Assembly: GCA_900618425.1 (NCBI GenBank)
Contig: UZAN01041624.1
Coordinates: forward strand, 1-42,848
Direction: 5' to 3'
DNA length: 42,848 bases
Origin: Echinostoma caproni
Lineage: Eukaryota > Platyhelminthes > Trematoda > Plagiorchiida > Echinostomatidae
Shown here in pieces: positions 33,145 to 42,848 of this stretch (position 1 is the stretch's first letter; each line of letters begins with the position of its first letter). Position numbers and translations under genes: made by a program. Below the pieces are notes generated by a model. It saw only the letters and a program-made list of their open reading frames with translations, was not told the DNA's origin and searched no databases.

Positions 33145-33897
33145 CAGTTTGTTTAAGGAACTGGAAAGTATAAAGCAAACACTGTTTGACAACGGCTAAG
33201 CGGAACGATTCGTTTCTGAAGAATCTGACAGAACGGCCGCCACAGATAACAGTGAAAAGAAAAGAACTCTTCATAAAACTGCCTTTTAAAGGAGATAACA
33301 AAGCTGAGTTACTGAGACGCCGATTAGAAAAGGCTATCGCTCGCACTTTCCCTGCTGCTTTTCTACTGGTTTCCGTAGATCTGAAAGGTACATTGCATGA
33401 GTGTGTGCATCACACACTGTACACAACCACACACATATACACATACATGGGCAATACTAACTAGATTTCTTAATTTGCCATCAAAAGCTGTTCGTCAATG
33501 ACACATTGCTACAGCCGAGGCGGTGGCTATTCGCCTACTCAATCCGTCCCTTTGTTCTCAAAAACGATTCATCCAGTCACTTCGTTTACCCTGGCCTCAA
33601 CCTGACAAAGCTGACCGAAACCACCGTGACCTTTATCATGACCCAGGGGTGTAGACCGGAAATGAAACAGCTCACTCAAACCACCAACTGTGAACATTTC
33701 CGAACTACACAATAATAACAACAACAACAACAATGCCCTCACATTTCCAAACCACATCACAAGATCACAATCAACCAATCATATTCATCACATCTGACCA
33801 TTACACTAATCTGATAATTTTGAACCCTATATATTACTGTATTAGCCCGAGGATGAAGTTATCGAAGACAAGCTTTGTTCGCCGCAGTATTTTCTTA
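33145..33897 (+). mobile_element. Penelope-like retroelement 3' fragment with internal deletion
   Basis: The segment FKELESIKQTLFDNG (from about 33152) is followed, after a stop and frame change, by FLKNLTERPPQITVKRKELF and LPFKGDNKAELLRRRLEKAI and ARTFPAA (33207-33360). These match the region of PLE proteins between the reverse transcriptase and the endonuclease. At about 33387-33505 the GIY-YIG core is missing, replaced by a CA/TG-rich stretch. The C-terminal block ATAEAVAIRLLNPSLCSQKR, then FIQSLRLPWPQ, resumes at 33511 in another frame. The tail continues to the conserved 3' motif (GAGGATGAAGTTATCGAAGA, then CAAGCTTTGTTCGC) at 33850-33884. The missing core and frame breaks make it non-functional. 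Confidence 0.82.
33716..33733. repeat. (AAC)n microsatellite in the PLE tail
   Basis: ATAACAACAACAACAACA-type run. The second tail copy has a shorter version at about 34360-34373, so the tract has changed length between copies. Confidence 0.85.
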
Positions 33898-33977
33898 ATT
33901 AGCATATCGCGAACAACCTCCTTCACTGCGCATTTCGAAAACCCAATTTTGCGATTTCTAGACATGCACAGTATTTC

Positions 33978-34259
33978 GTGTGTTTCCTTGACTGTAGCAA
34001 TGCTTTTAACTGTGTCAGGAGTAGGCTTCTGTCTCTACTACAGGGTGCTGGATTGTCCAATACTACCCTGTCTCTACTCCGAGAATATTTTGCTGGTAAA
34101 ACGCACTTCACAAAGTTTCTTGGAAAAACTTCTTACTCGCTACCGGTCAACCCAGGGATGCCCCAGGGGGCAATTCTGTCCCCTTTTCTTTTCTCTTGCT
34201 TTGTTCGAGACCTACCCACTAACCCAGACGATCTTCTTATGAAGTATGCTGATGATATA
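33978..34259 (+). pseudogene. Non-LTR reverse transcriptase fragment (palm domain)
   Basis: About 94 codons are open in one frame and hold the heart of a CR1/Jockey-type reverse transcriptase. Motif A is CFLDCSNAFN (residues 2-11), the linker is RLLSLLQGAGLS, motif B is NPGMPQGAILSPFLF (58-72) and motif C is KYADDI (89-94). The metal-binding aspartates D5, D92 and D93 are all kept, so this piece is young or recently active compared with the copy at 7067-8181. It is cut off abruptly at the single N (34260), after which a copy of the PLE tail starts. The 5' border lies within 33898-33977. Confidence 0.85.
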
Positions 34260-34260
34260 N
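34260..34260. other. Single ambiguous base at a repeat junction
   Basis: One N separates the RT motif C codons (YADDI) from sequence that restarts inside the PLE 3' tail already seen at 33616. It may be a minimal-size scaffold join rather than one uncertain base. Confidence 0.7.
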
Positions 34261-34530
34261 CGAAACCACCGTGACCTTTGTCATGACCCAGGGGCGCAGA
34301 CCGGAAATGGAACAGTTCACTCTAACCACCAACTGTGAACATTTCCGAACCACACAACAATAACAACAAAAACACATTTCCAAACCACATATCAGAAGAT
34401 CACAATCAACCAATCATATTCTTCACATCTGATCATTACACCAATCTGATAATTGTGAACCCTATAACTGTATTAGCTCGAGGAGGAAGTTATCAATAAC
34501 AAGCTTTGTTCGCTACAGTGTTTTCATTAA
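34261..34530 (+). repeat. Second copy of the PLE 3' tail
   Basis: From CGAAACCACCGTGACCTTTG to GCTTTGTTCGCTACAG it follows 33616-33897 almost base for base (about 90 percent by eye), including GACCCAGGGG, ACCAACTGTGAACATTTCCG, ACAATCAACCAATCATATTC and the tail motif. Differences include a shorter AAC tract and loss of about 15 bases. It lacks any coding part. Confidence 0.85.
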
Positions 34531-37306
34531 AATCACAGTATAGTTAAACCATCAGTCTGCGAGTGAGGTAACCAAACTAATGGTTTATTTGAGCTCCTTG
34601 AACTGTTCATGTATGTTCGAAAATTCATCGTCTTTTAGGTCAGTAGTGATTCCTGTCCCAAATTCTACACCGGTGCGGGGAAAATTTGTACGATCAATTC
34701 ATTTTAACGCCTACACACATTGGGAGGCTGATGAAATCTCTATGTCAGTGACCTTGTCCCCGATCGTACTCGATTTATCATTCTCGACGACCAATCACAA
34801 ATCGCCACCGCGTTAGCAATCTTGTCAAAAGGCGGAGGAAAATGTTTAACACGATGCAATCTGCTGGTAACCGCATTATCCTAACAGTTTTAAACATTAG
34901 CAATGAAACTAATGATTTCATAATGCTGAACAAGCAGAACACCTGTTAAAATGTGTGGCGTCAAATTCATATCCGATATGCGAGAGAGCACAATCTCAAA
35001 TACGGACTGGAACGGCTAAAACATCTCTTTCTAACTGGTCACACATAAACTCAACTGGATATGTGATTGACAAGATCCTCCGAATATCTGCACACAGTGC
35101 TGTCCGTCGCACACGCCTCATAATTAGATGATACATGTGTCATAACGTGAATATATGACCTAATTTTCCGACATCCGTAATTAATCTGATCGTGATTTTG
35201 ATCTGTTTAGCTGAAAACATTACAAGTTACAGAGAATTTCCTTTTCTTTTTTACACATCATCCTTTAGTAACAAATCAGCGTTATGAGACTCTGTCCCGC
35301 GCTCTATCAGTCTGCCTGGGCACACCTCGCGTTGCAACAAATGGTAAACTGAAAGAGACGATAAAAACTGAAAACGAAATGACAGGTTTGCTCAATAGAA
35401 TCATTCATCTGTGTTGTTGAGTATTGTATGTGCATAATTAATAACCGGCTGGAGCCTGTTAGCTGTTATTCTCGTTAAAAGCGGGGATAAACTCTGTTCA
35501 TGCTTACATGCATTGATTTTCCCAATTGTATCACCGACTCAGTCGCTCAGGGCACACTATGATATCGACCTATCGGAACTTGATGCACATCCCTAACTGA
35601 AATTTGTTCTCTGAAAACCGGTGACTTTTTGATGGAGTGTGTGAACCATTAAGGCTTGCAAACGCTAGAGGCTCCCCTTGTGTCTGAGCTACCTGGTAGA
35701 TACTATTGTGCTGTCAAGTGGAGCACTGTTATGCCTACAACAAGCCGTAAACTTTATGCAGGCTTTTGCTTGCGCATTTCATAAATAATGTTTTCTAGCT
35801 CCATAGACAACAATGATCGATAGATATAGAATCGGATTACGTGAGGTGCCCTTAACACCATCTTTGTCGGCCTTTGCAATACTTTCTTGTTCACATTCAA
35901 ACGCGACCTACGAAGCAGCAGAGCTGTTTCATATCCGATTACCACCAGTAGTCCGATCCCTTCTTTCACTCCAGAAACCCTCATCTGATGCTATTTAATA
36001 CCAAACACCAATCTGGTAACGTTTCCCCTGCCCAGCATCAGCAGATGCTCCGGGAAGCATGCAACAATGTCTTGTGAATAAAACAGCTACTAGAGTTCAC
36101 GTCTCTATTCAGTTAAGACACTCAAAATAATTGAAGCTTGTTTTAGCAGAAGATAATGGTACTGCTTGATTCAGATACATTTTTCGGGCTACCCCGGTGA
36201 CCGTTATCAGCTCAAGAAATTACCAACTCTTGATCATAAGTGGTTAACTCAGGATGTTTCTCTAAATCGAGGAAGAGTTGTATACGTATTATTGGGGCGA
36301 TCAAAACCCGTTTGCTAGAGCCAATCGCGAAATAACTTTGTCATGTAGATCGATGATAGATCGGCTTCACAATGAACTGTCAAACGGAGTGCATTATGCT
36401 ACCATTGTGAGGAAGTAAGCGTGCGTCTTTCATTGGAATGCTATTCGGGGATTGCAATATTCAGAGATTTTACCCTGGATTGACACCCATTATCGGTTAC
36501 TGACTTTTAATATACCGAGATTCAAGAAGAACGCCATGAAGAAACCGGCTGGAATAGATAAAATAAATAATGAAAGATCTTTGGTCCCCACTGCACCATT
36601 CGCATTCATGCGCACACACACATGGTACTCCTTCCGCCAAATTGACCTCACAGATCCGGATTGTCTGTTGCCTGTAGAATGTTTCTGCAGCTTGTTCCGA
36701 TCTGTACTACTGGATCTCATTACATGAATGCAAATTTCACTGGAGAGCTGTGAAAAAATTGGATAAACCGAAGAGAATAAAATCGATTTCCGGAAAGAGG
36801 AGTCTCAGTTGATCGGCTGATCCGGCTTGGGAAAACGTATCTGGTGGTGGTGATGAGATTGAGCGTCAAGACCTGCAGATCGGTGTAAAGATCATTGGGT
36901 CACCATTGAATCCATGATTTTCAAAATTCCAAATTCTGTGAAGATTTCCTCACAAATTCACTTTCAGAATATTCTGACCCCTTTTGATATGGGACACTTT
37001 GCTCTGTTCCATCTTTGATCAAAATCAATGACCATAAGATACTGCGAATCAACAATCCGCATAGCTAGGCACTACCGGGAACATCTCCAGATAGAAGAAC
37101 GGTGACATATGTATTTTACCCTGAACATATTCATATTGCTTCATTGAAGAAACGAACACAAATGATCACTTTTCATGTTTGAAGACCCAGTGAGTTTTCG
37201 AAGGTCAAATGTCCGGAGAAAATATCATCAAATGCACAAATGTGGCCTGCGTTAATCTAAGACTGTCGCAATCACTTTTCTGCCTGACAGGTAACACGTG
37301 ACCGAA
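34531..37306. other. No gene recognised
   Basis: Open frames at 34580-34816 and 36452-36727 (+) and 35754-35984 (-) are present. The last reads LLVVIGYETALLLRRSRLNV and further basic residues, but the family could not be named. It may be a retroelement remnant. Confidence 0.4.
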
Positions 37307-37307
37307 N
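37307..37307. other. Single ambiguous base
   Basis: One N at 37307. The sequence reads on smoothly to both sides as far as can be judged. Confidence 0.9.
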
Positions 37308-40300
37308 ACCGAACAGCAAGTGCATTTTTGAATATAAAGGTCAATCAATAGTAAGAATGTCTGTCTGACACTGCAGACTGTAATAACAAACATTTTTTTG
37401 ATTGACCTATGAAGCAAACCCACCTTCAATATGGTGTGGTCGCTTAGAAAGTAGAAAAAGAATTCATCCCCTCCCTCTCCCGCAACACTGTGTCCTCTCA
37501 GAAGCCTTGGACAAGCTTGAGACCATTTGTTACGGGTCCAAGCAAATGAACTCACGACAACGACGGCAAGGACGAAGACCGATGAAACGAATTTTAGCTA
37601 TGAATTTTATTTGTGCTATAAATTTGAACCCTATCCGCACTTGGTAATTTCCGATAGATGTCGTTAGGTTTTGCATCATTCGATTGACCTTCAAAAATTC
37701 GATTTGTTGAATTTGAGTTACAAATTGGTTGTCCTGCTTACGAGAACATTCGTATTGTTGGAAATCGTTATATACTTACTCAAACACTCACTCGTGATCA
37801 AACACACGTTAGGGAAAAACGAGATGGGCGAAGTGATTTACATAAAACTTATGGTCGCTCCTAGCAACGTGTCCAATTATCCCAGTTTCCGGTACAAAAA
37901 TAAATTTAAAATAGTTGAGCAATCTGAGGGCCTGGTAGAAATGAGAAGCAAAATGATGCTACCTTTGAATCGGACAAACAATATAAGCGAAGTCGGAAGG
38001 CACAGTGTGCTTGGTGAGCAGACGTCGTACCAAGCAGCGATCATTGTGTTTGATTCTTCTCGTGCGATCACAGGCTTGAGATAATTTATGTGATGACATC
38101 AATGATTCGGTGTTTGAACCATTCCACATGCATTTACTCCTAAGCCACTGTTAGGAAGAAGGCAGTGGTTAAGATCAGCATCCCGTTGATTGCGTATTCA
38201 AATCCCTCCTGATCGTCCATTTTCTCACATTCCGCATTCCTCCACACTGTCTGTGCTCGACCGCAGCTCCTTCCTGACAATCGGTTGTGCGATGGTACAT
38301 CCAGCGAATCAAAACGAAATAGACCATTAATGTGGACACAGTCGGAGAGGACCACTGATAAGAGGGGTACAGCTCGCCGTTCAACATGAGAGACGTATAT
38401 ACGCTATATCACCAAGCATTAGTACTGTGTCAACCGCTGGAGCCAATTCGTATAAGGTATGAGACGCAGAAACCGATTATTCCTGGCACAGGTGCACTGG
38501 CGTACTTTTATAATACTCACATTTGTATATAGCATTCGTTTCAACTTTTTGCACAATAACTGGTTGGAGGCCGTTCAAATCGGCCTTGTTCTTTCCTTTC
38601 CATATATCTTTTGTCCCCTTAGTTCCTTCGTTTCTTTGATGTTCATGTGCAGCAAAACTTCGCTTGGATATCAAATCATTTGGAAAGGAAGACTTTAGTT
38701 TTTCATCCCAATATTTTGGTAGGCTAACATCTGCATACATTCAGGATCTGAGAGTAATGATAAACTAGTTAGGCTGAGTTTTCACGAAACTGAGCACCTC
38801 ATTGACATGGACGCTCCTGAATTCGGTTGATTAAAATTCATTCCTGACCTTGACTCCATCTGACCCCATCGAAATGACGTTTGCCCGCTTGGTAGATGTT
38901 TCCTAACTGAGACGTTGCAGTCCTAATACATTTTTCTGTAAGTATTCCTAATTTGAAACGGTGAAAATTGATACTATCAACATATTCTATGCCCATCATT
39001 TCAAAAAGGGGACAGTTACGTGTAAGTCGTTGACAGAGAAATACCGGCCAATGTGGGAAGCATTTGTAACAGTTTGTGGACTATATAATTTTTGTTGTCT
39101 GCTCGTAATAAGAGTACTGAATAGCTAATTATGCTCTATTCTTAACTTTCTATCAATGCGCACATTTCTGATGGTAATTTTGAAACCAAAACCACTAACC
39201 TGGAAGAGTGGGGAAGGGAGACATATGCATCGACACTGCCAATTTGTTCAATTCTAATCTTAAGTGGTCTATCAACGACCAAACAGTTCGGCGGTAAATG
39301 TTTCAAACCCGAGAATCACCGGTTCATATTCTGCGATTGTCTGAAAATGTACTCGCGGTTTACGCGTCCATCTGTTGAGGAAATCCTAATGCGATTCTAT
39401 CGTGAAGAATGCACGAGTTCTCACGAACTGAGACAGAACTAAACATGTGAAACAAATATAATAATTGGGCTTCATTGATGATGAATTTTTGTGATGAGTC
39501 AACTCTCCAAGATGAATCCAGCCCGGTGGCTACGCGTTCCACTTTCTGGACATCGGAACACAGGAGAAACGTGTCGGCCAATCAAAAGCCATGTAGTTCA
39601 AATAGAATTCGCGTGACTCAGAGAACGATAACGGTGATTAGTTGATGTCCGTTTGTTCAATGAGTTGTCTATCTACATCTTTTGTTTAATCCCATTGATC
39701 CACTTCAATACACGAACCGTTACGTCTGTGGCTTTGTTTCCGCATCTCGGTGAAGGGAGATACCGGCCTACGATAGCTAGTAGGACTCCGTGCTTCAAAT
39801 ACGAATGTGATTCGTGACTAGTGCCTATTTCGACTACTAAAATGTCTGTCAGAGTAATCGTTAACGGCGATCAATTGGTTGAGGGGTACAGGTCGGACGC
39901 GAATTGTCTAAGAAGTGGTTTACTCGAAACTTTCACATCTCCGCTTAAGTTGTCTTGCTTTCTCTCTTGAGAGCCCTTGGATTGGTTGACTCTACCTGCT
40001 TGAAAATGGTTGATAAATTTGTCCATTTAAGGAAAGAAATTTAATATAACTAAAAAAGAAGTATTCCTTGTTCATGTTCATGAGTGTGTATAGCAGTACT
40101 TTTGATACAGCTATTCAGTTTGAAGGATGGAAGCACTTTTCTAAGCATTAACTTGAAATCACACACATTTACTCACTACATAATTGAGTTCGCAAAACTG
40201 AATTCCGTCATTTGTTTTTATATCGTATGATTAAAAACACTTATTTACGAGATTATCATGTCGTACGGTTTATATTTGATATATTTGATATATTGATATA

Positions 40301-41274
40301 TTTCCCAGTATCCTTGCTTCTTGATACCTATTCGAATTCCTCCCACTCACCCCTTTAATTATCAAATCACGAGACTTTTTTGACTACTTCGGTTCCTGTG
40401 CCTACGAACCAACCATCAGTTTTGCGTCGAACCCGAGAGCTGTTTAAAAATAGCCGTGATCTAGACAGATTCTTGTATGTGAAAAATATTCATTAAAAAA
40501 CATCTGATCCAATATCTGCTTCCTGAAATGTTTCTGCATAATTCCGAAGTCAAGTAACTTTCAATTTTCAGTGTATTTTCTACCTGGTGTAAGGAATCAA
40601 ATTTCTTTTCATTTTTTGTTGTTGTTGAAACGCTGCATTTTTGGCGCCAATAATGAACCTCTGTTGTTTCAGGAAGAAAAAAAGAGACGGGAAGAAAGAA
40701 CCCTTGACAAGGTAAAATCCATTCGAGGTTCGTTGACCATCAGACGATAGCAAATTTGAAGGAAAATGAATGACCAACACCAGCAGTTATAAACTTCTTA
40801 AAAAATTGTATACTGATCAAAGCAGTCGGATATTAATCTAGTTATGGGACAAATCATCGAGAACTAATGCAAATCAATAAATCGAGATCCACATTTGGAA
40901 AGGCCACAGTTCAATGGCGGTTGCCTCCTTTTTTATTCCATTTCCACAAGTCATGATTCATAGTACCGAAATTTTTATTTTGATGTTATGACACTTTTCA
41001 AACTTGACAATACCGCTCTTAAATTGGCATGTTCCAAAATAAGGTGTACAATATTGCTTTTGGCATGGTTTCATTGCTATCAGTAAGAGGACACGGTCCA
41101 TTTGTGAGGGCTGCATATGTTTAGTTGGGCAACGGGGAAAACGCAGTACCTTGGTAATCAGATCTATTTAGTGAAACGGGTCGTTCAGCAACATCATTTT
41201 ACTTGTGTTTACCTTCTGAAACCCCCTCCGTTGTGTGCTCGGAGGCTTCAAAATTTGAATAATGTAGGAACCGT
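37308..41274. other. No gene recognised; AT repeat at 40270-40303
   Basis: No family recognised. A short tandem of TATTTGATA units lies at 40270-40303. The open frame at 37671-38084 (137 codons, +) is the longest but shows no domain, and its codon use follows the AT bias. A minus-strand frame around 38175-38387 (GRSCGRAQTVWRNAECE in one frame) is open in two frames, which is typical of dispersed repeats rather than genes. Confidence 0.4.
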
Positions 41275-41398
41275 AGACAGTGAATGTTTGGATTAGTCCA
41301 CTCGGTTTCTCACAGGCACCGGGCACTTCGGTGTGGGTTTTATTCCGCGCCTGGTACCTGTGGAAAACCGAACGGGCTAAGCTATACATTCACCGTCT
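41275..41398. repeat. Long imperfect hairpin (MITE-like)
   Basis: The left arm 41275-41326 (AGACAGTGAATGTTTGGATT, then AGTCCACTCGGTTT and CACAGGCACCGGGC) and the right arm 41347-41398 are inverted copies with about 78 percent matching over 50 bases. The loop is about 20-25 bases. Several mismatches would be G-U pairs in RNA. Part of the left arm recurs at 19093-19128, which argues for a dispersed element. A second small hairpin, GACCCAA/TTGGGTC, lies at 41467-41489. Confidence 0.65.
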
Positions 41399-41971
41399 GT
41401 ATTGATTGAGCCATTCGCACAAAGTGATGCCCATCGGCTGTGTCGCTCAGGCTTAAGGGTTTAAAGACCCAACTCGAAGGTTTGGGTCCTGACAGGTCCA
41501 CAAAAAGTACGCACAGCTGACAAGTCTCGAGCAGAACGAAAAAGCTATCCAGTTCTCTTTGTCAGTCACCACAAACACTTCCTTCACATTTAAATATAGA
41601 AACGTTCATAAACTTTCGGTGACCAAGAAGTCGTTTAACTCGGATCTTATTGATCAATGAAATATTGTACAATTAAATTGGTAGTAGCTAATGCCCAATC
41701 ATTTAGTGACCTATACAGGTACTCGCTGGACAACTGATTGAAAAATGACACCTCAACAGTTCTATCGCCGAACAGGGTTATTATCTGACAACCAAACTAC
41801 TTGAAAAGCCTCGAAGTCAAAAAAACGTTGTTCATGAAGACAGGACGTAGCATGGAAGCTGCTTATCAAAGTAGGTTTTTCGTAAGATCTACTGGTGTTC
41901 ACCAGATGAGCTCCAAATAATATCATAAACTGGATGGGTATAAAATGTAAGTAGCGCAAAGTGTTAGGCGG
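41399..41971. other. No gene recognised; small hairpin at 41467-41489
   Basis: Apart from the seven-pair hairpin at 41467-41489, no RNA gene, domain or repeat was recognised. Confidence 0.45.
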
Positions 41972-42046
41972 GATCCCGTAGTTCAGCTGATAAAGCATGC
42001 ATCGTATAGCTAGGCAGGTGTTGTGGGTTCGAATCCTACAATGGAT
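41972..42046 (+). tRNA. tRNA-like sequence (pseudo-tRNA or SINE head)
   Basis: The A box TAGTTCAGCTGATAAAGC and the perfect B box GGTTCGAATCC are at tRNA spacing. The T stem GTGGG/CCTAC pairs fully (one G-U) around TTCGAAT. The anticodon stem TGCAT/AGGCA pairs four of five but closes a nine-base loop. The acceptor stem pairs about five of seven (ATCC with GGAT at the end) and needs a one-base shift. With an oversized anticodon loop no amino acid can be assigned. It is best read as a tRNA pseudogene or the head of a tRNA-derived SINE of a different family from 20640-20965. Confidence 0.55.
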
Positions 42047-42641
42047 AATAACAACATGCATGCTTCTTGGCACAGAAACATAATTCAGTTGAGAGGGAAA
42101 ACGTAAACCATACCGGTTAACTAGGTGAACAATCTTTAGACTTAAAAAGAGTAAATTACTAGCCTTAAGGTCAAAAGCGACGGTGCATTGAAACGGGTGC
42201 ATTTGGTTAAACGAGTTAGGTTACCATCTCTTGATCATAGCCAAACAGTTATGTCGCTTTATCAAAGTTAACGACTACCCTTATAGTTCCCACCTCTTCA
42301 CTCCAATGGAAATGTAAGAAAATATTCATTTTACTACAAAATGAAAACTAACTGCAATTCTTGTTTGTTGTTTGACTAATTTTAATGACAACTATGCATA
42401 AATCTTTGCTGAACAAGGTATGATAAATCCACATTCTTCCAACTAATTGCACATTCCGTGTATCAGACATGGTATTTAGAATTTTCAGATCAACCCCAAA
42501 TTAGTTTTGGCCGTGAAGTCAACTTAGCGTAGTTTGACGGGGCTTTTGTTTTGCTGCATTTCTTCAGAGAACGAGTGTGAAATTTGTTTTTCAGATAGAA
42601 CGAAAACTATTTTAACGGAAGTTTCACCAAGATCCAATTAG
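42047..42641. other. No gene recognised
   Basis: AT-rich sequence between the tRNA-like element and the RT fragment. Nothing was recognised on either strand. Confidence 0.5.
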
Positions 42642-42848
42642 ATGTGCGCAGCAATGCAATGCGTTGCATCATTTCAGTCCATGTTTTCGACAGCCAACTA
42701 CCGACCCGTCACGCTCCTTCCAGTGTTGTCCAAAGTCATAGAATCTATTGTTGCTGATTCCGTAATTGATCATCTGGAGAAAAATGGCCTACTATCCTCA
42801 GTCCAGCATGGGTTTCGACAAAATCGTTCATGTGCAACCAATCTGCTT
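42642..42848 (+). mobile_element. CR1-like non-LTR reverse transcriptase, 5' part, runs off the window
   Basis: An open frame from an ATG at 42642 (after a TAG at 42639) continues without stop to the window end. From 42687 it reads STANYRPVTLLPVLSKVIES, then IDHLEKNGLLSSVQHGFRQN and RSCATNLL. This is the finger block that opens the RT domain of CR1/Jockey elements (NYRP-LL---K--E, then QHGFR---SC-TNLL). Residues before STANYRP are not recognisable and may be flank, so the real element border is probably near 42680. It is intact as far as visible, unlike the copy at 7067-8181. Confidence 0.88.

Noticed and set aside
36021..36041. Minus-strand CTGATGC...GGGGAAAC resembling a hammerhead core
   Set aside because: A9 is C, stem II cannot form from the intervening bases, and no stem III or cleavage triplet follows.
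37671..38084. 137-codon plus-strand ORF, longest without N
   Set aside because: No domain, signal or motif could be seen, and the opposite strand is also open over part of it. Length alone is not convincing in 43 kb.
38140..38387. Overlapping minus-strand frames with cysteine- and tryptophan-rich peptides
   Set aside because: Two frames are open over the same bases and neither shows a domain. It is more likely a dispersed repeat than a gene.
1..42848. CRISPR arrays, operons, bacterial promoters or a prokaryotic defence system
   Set aside because: No regularly spaced direct repeats, no gene packing and no ribosome binding sites. The retroelements and splice-like signals point to an animal genome.

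Overview
This window looks like AT-rich, intron- or intergenic-type DNA from a multicellular eukaryote. It is probably a flatworm, most likely a digenean trematode. There are no operons, ribosome binding sites or long intact genes. The recognisable content is decayed retroelement debris: Penelope-like elements (PLEs) with GIY-YIG endonuclease tails, CR1/Jockey-like non-LTR reverse transcriptases, and SINE-like elements that join a tRNA-like pol III promoter to a hammerhead ribozyme. The last design is known from the schistosome SM-alpha family. The taxon is an inference from element types, not a sequence match.

Layout: 2690-3470 (-) holds the 3' part of a PLE with its endonuclease domain and 3' tail. 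6377-6897 (+) is the C-terminal and 3' end of a non-LTR element. 7067-8181 (+) is a frameshifted CR1-like reverse transcriptase. 8750-9240 (+) is a second PLE 3' end with a frameshift inside the GIY-YIG core. 9485-9870 holds two hammerhead copies pointing away from each other. 12110-12310 carries an antisense hammerhead-like core. 15180-15345 and 20640-20965 are further SINE copies. 23255-23475 is a palindrome built from two PLE 3' tails. A 500-base assembly gap lies at 27731-28230. 30004-30406 is a large palindrome whose right arm has a hammerhead of a second family. 33145-34530 contains a PLE 3' end, a CR1-like RT fragment, a single N and a second copy of the PLE tail. 41275-41398 is a long hairpin, 41972-42046 is tRNA-like, and 42642 to the window end is an open CR1-like RT start.

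Host coding sequence is scarce. The best candidates are short open segments bounded by plausible splice sites, at 29649-29732 (+) and 23816-23946 (+), which are phase-compatible with each other. Others are 31179-31368 (-), 26137-26178 (-) and a small cysteine-bearing ORF with a hydrophobic N-terminus at 9937-10197 (-). None was recognised as a known gene, so the window is probably a large intron or an intergenic stretch.

The most interesting signal is the cluster of hammerhead-type sequences: four clear or partly decayed cores and one weak one. In three places ribozyme or PLE-tail units are arranged head to head, reading outward. All pairings were made by eye; no folding, alignment or database search was run.
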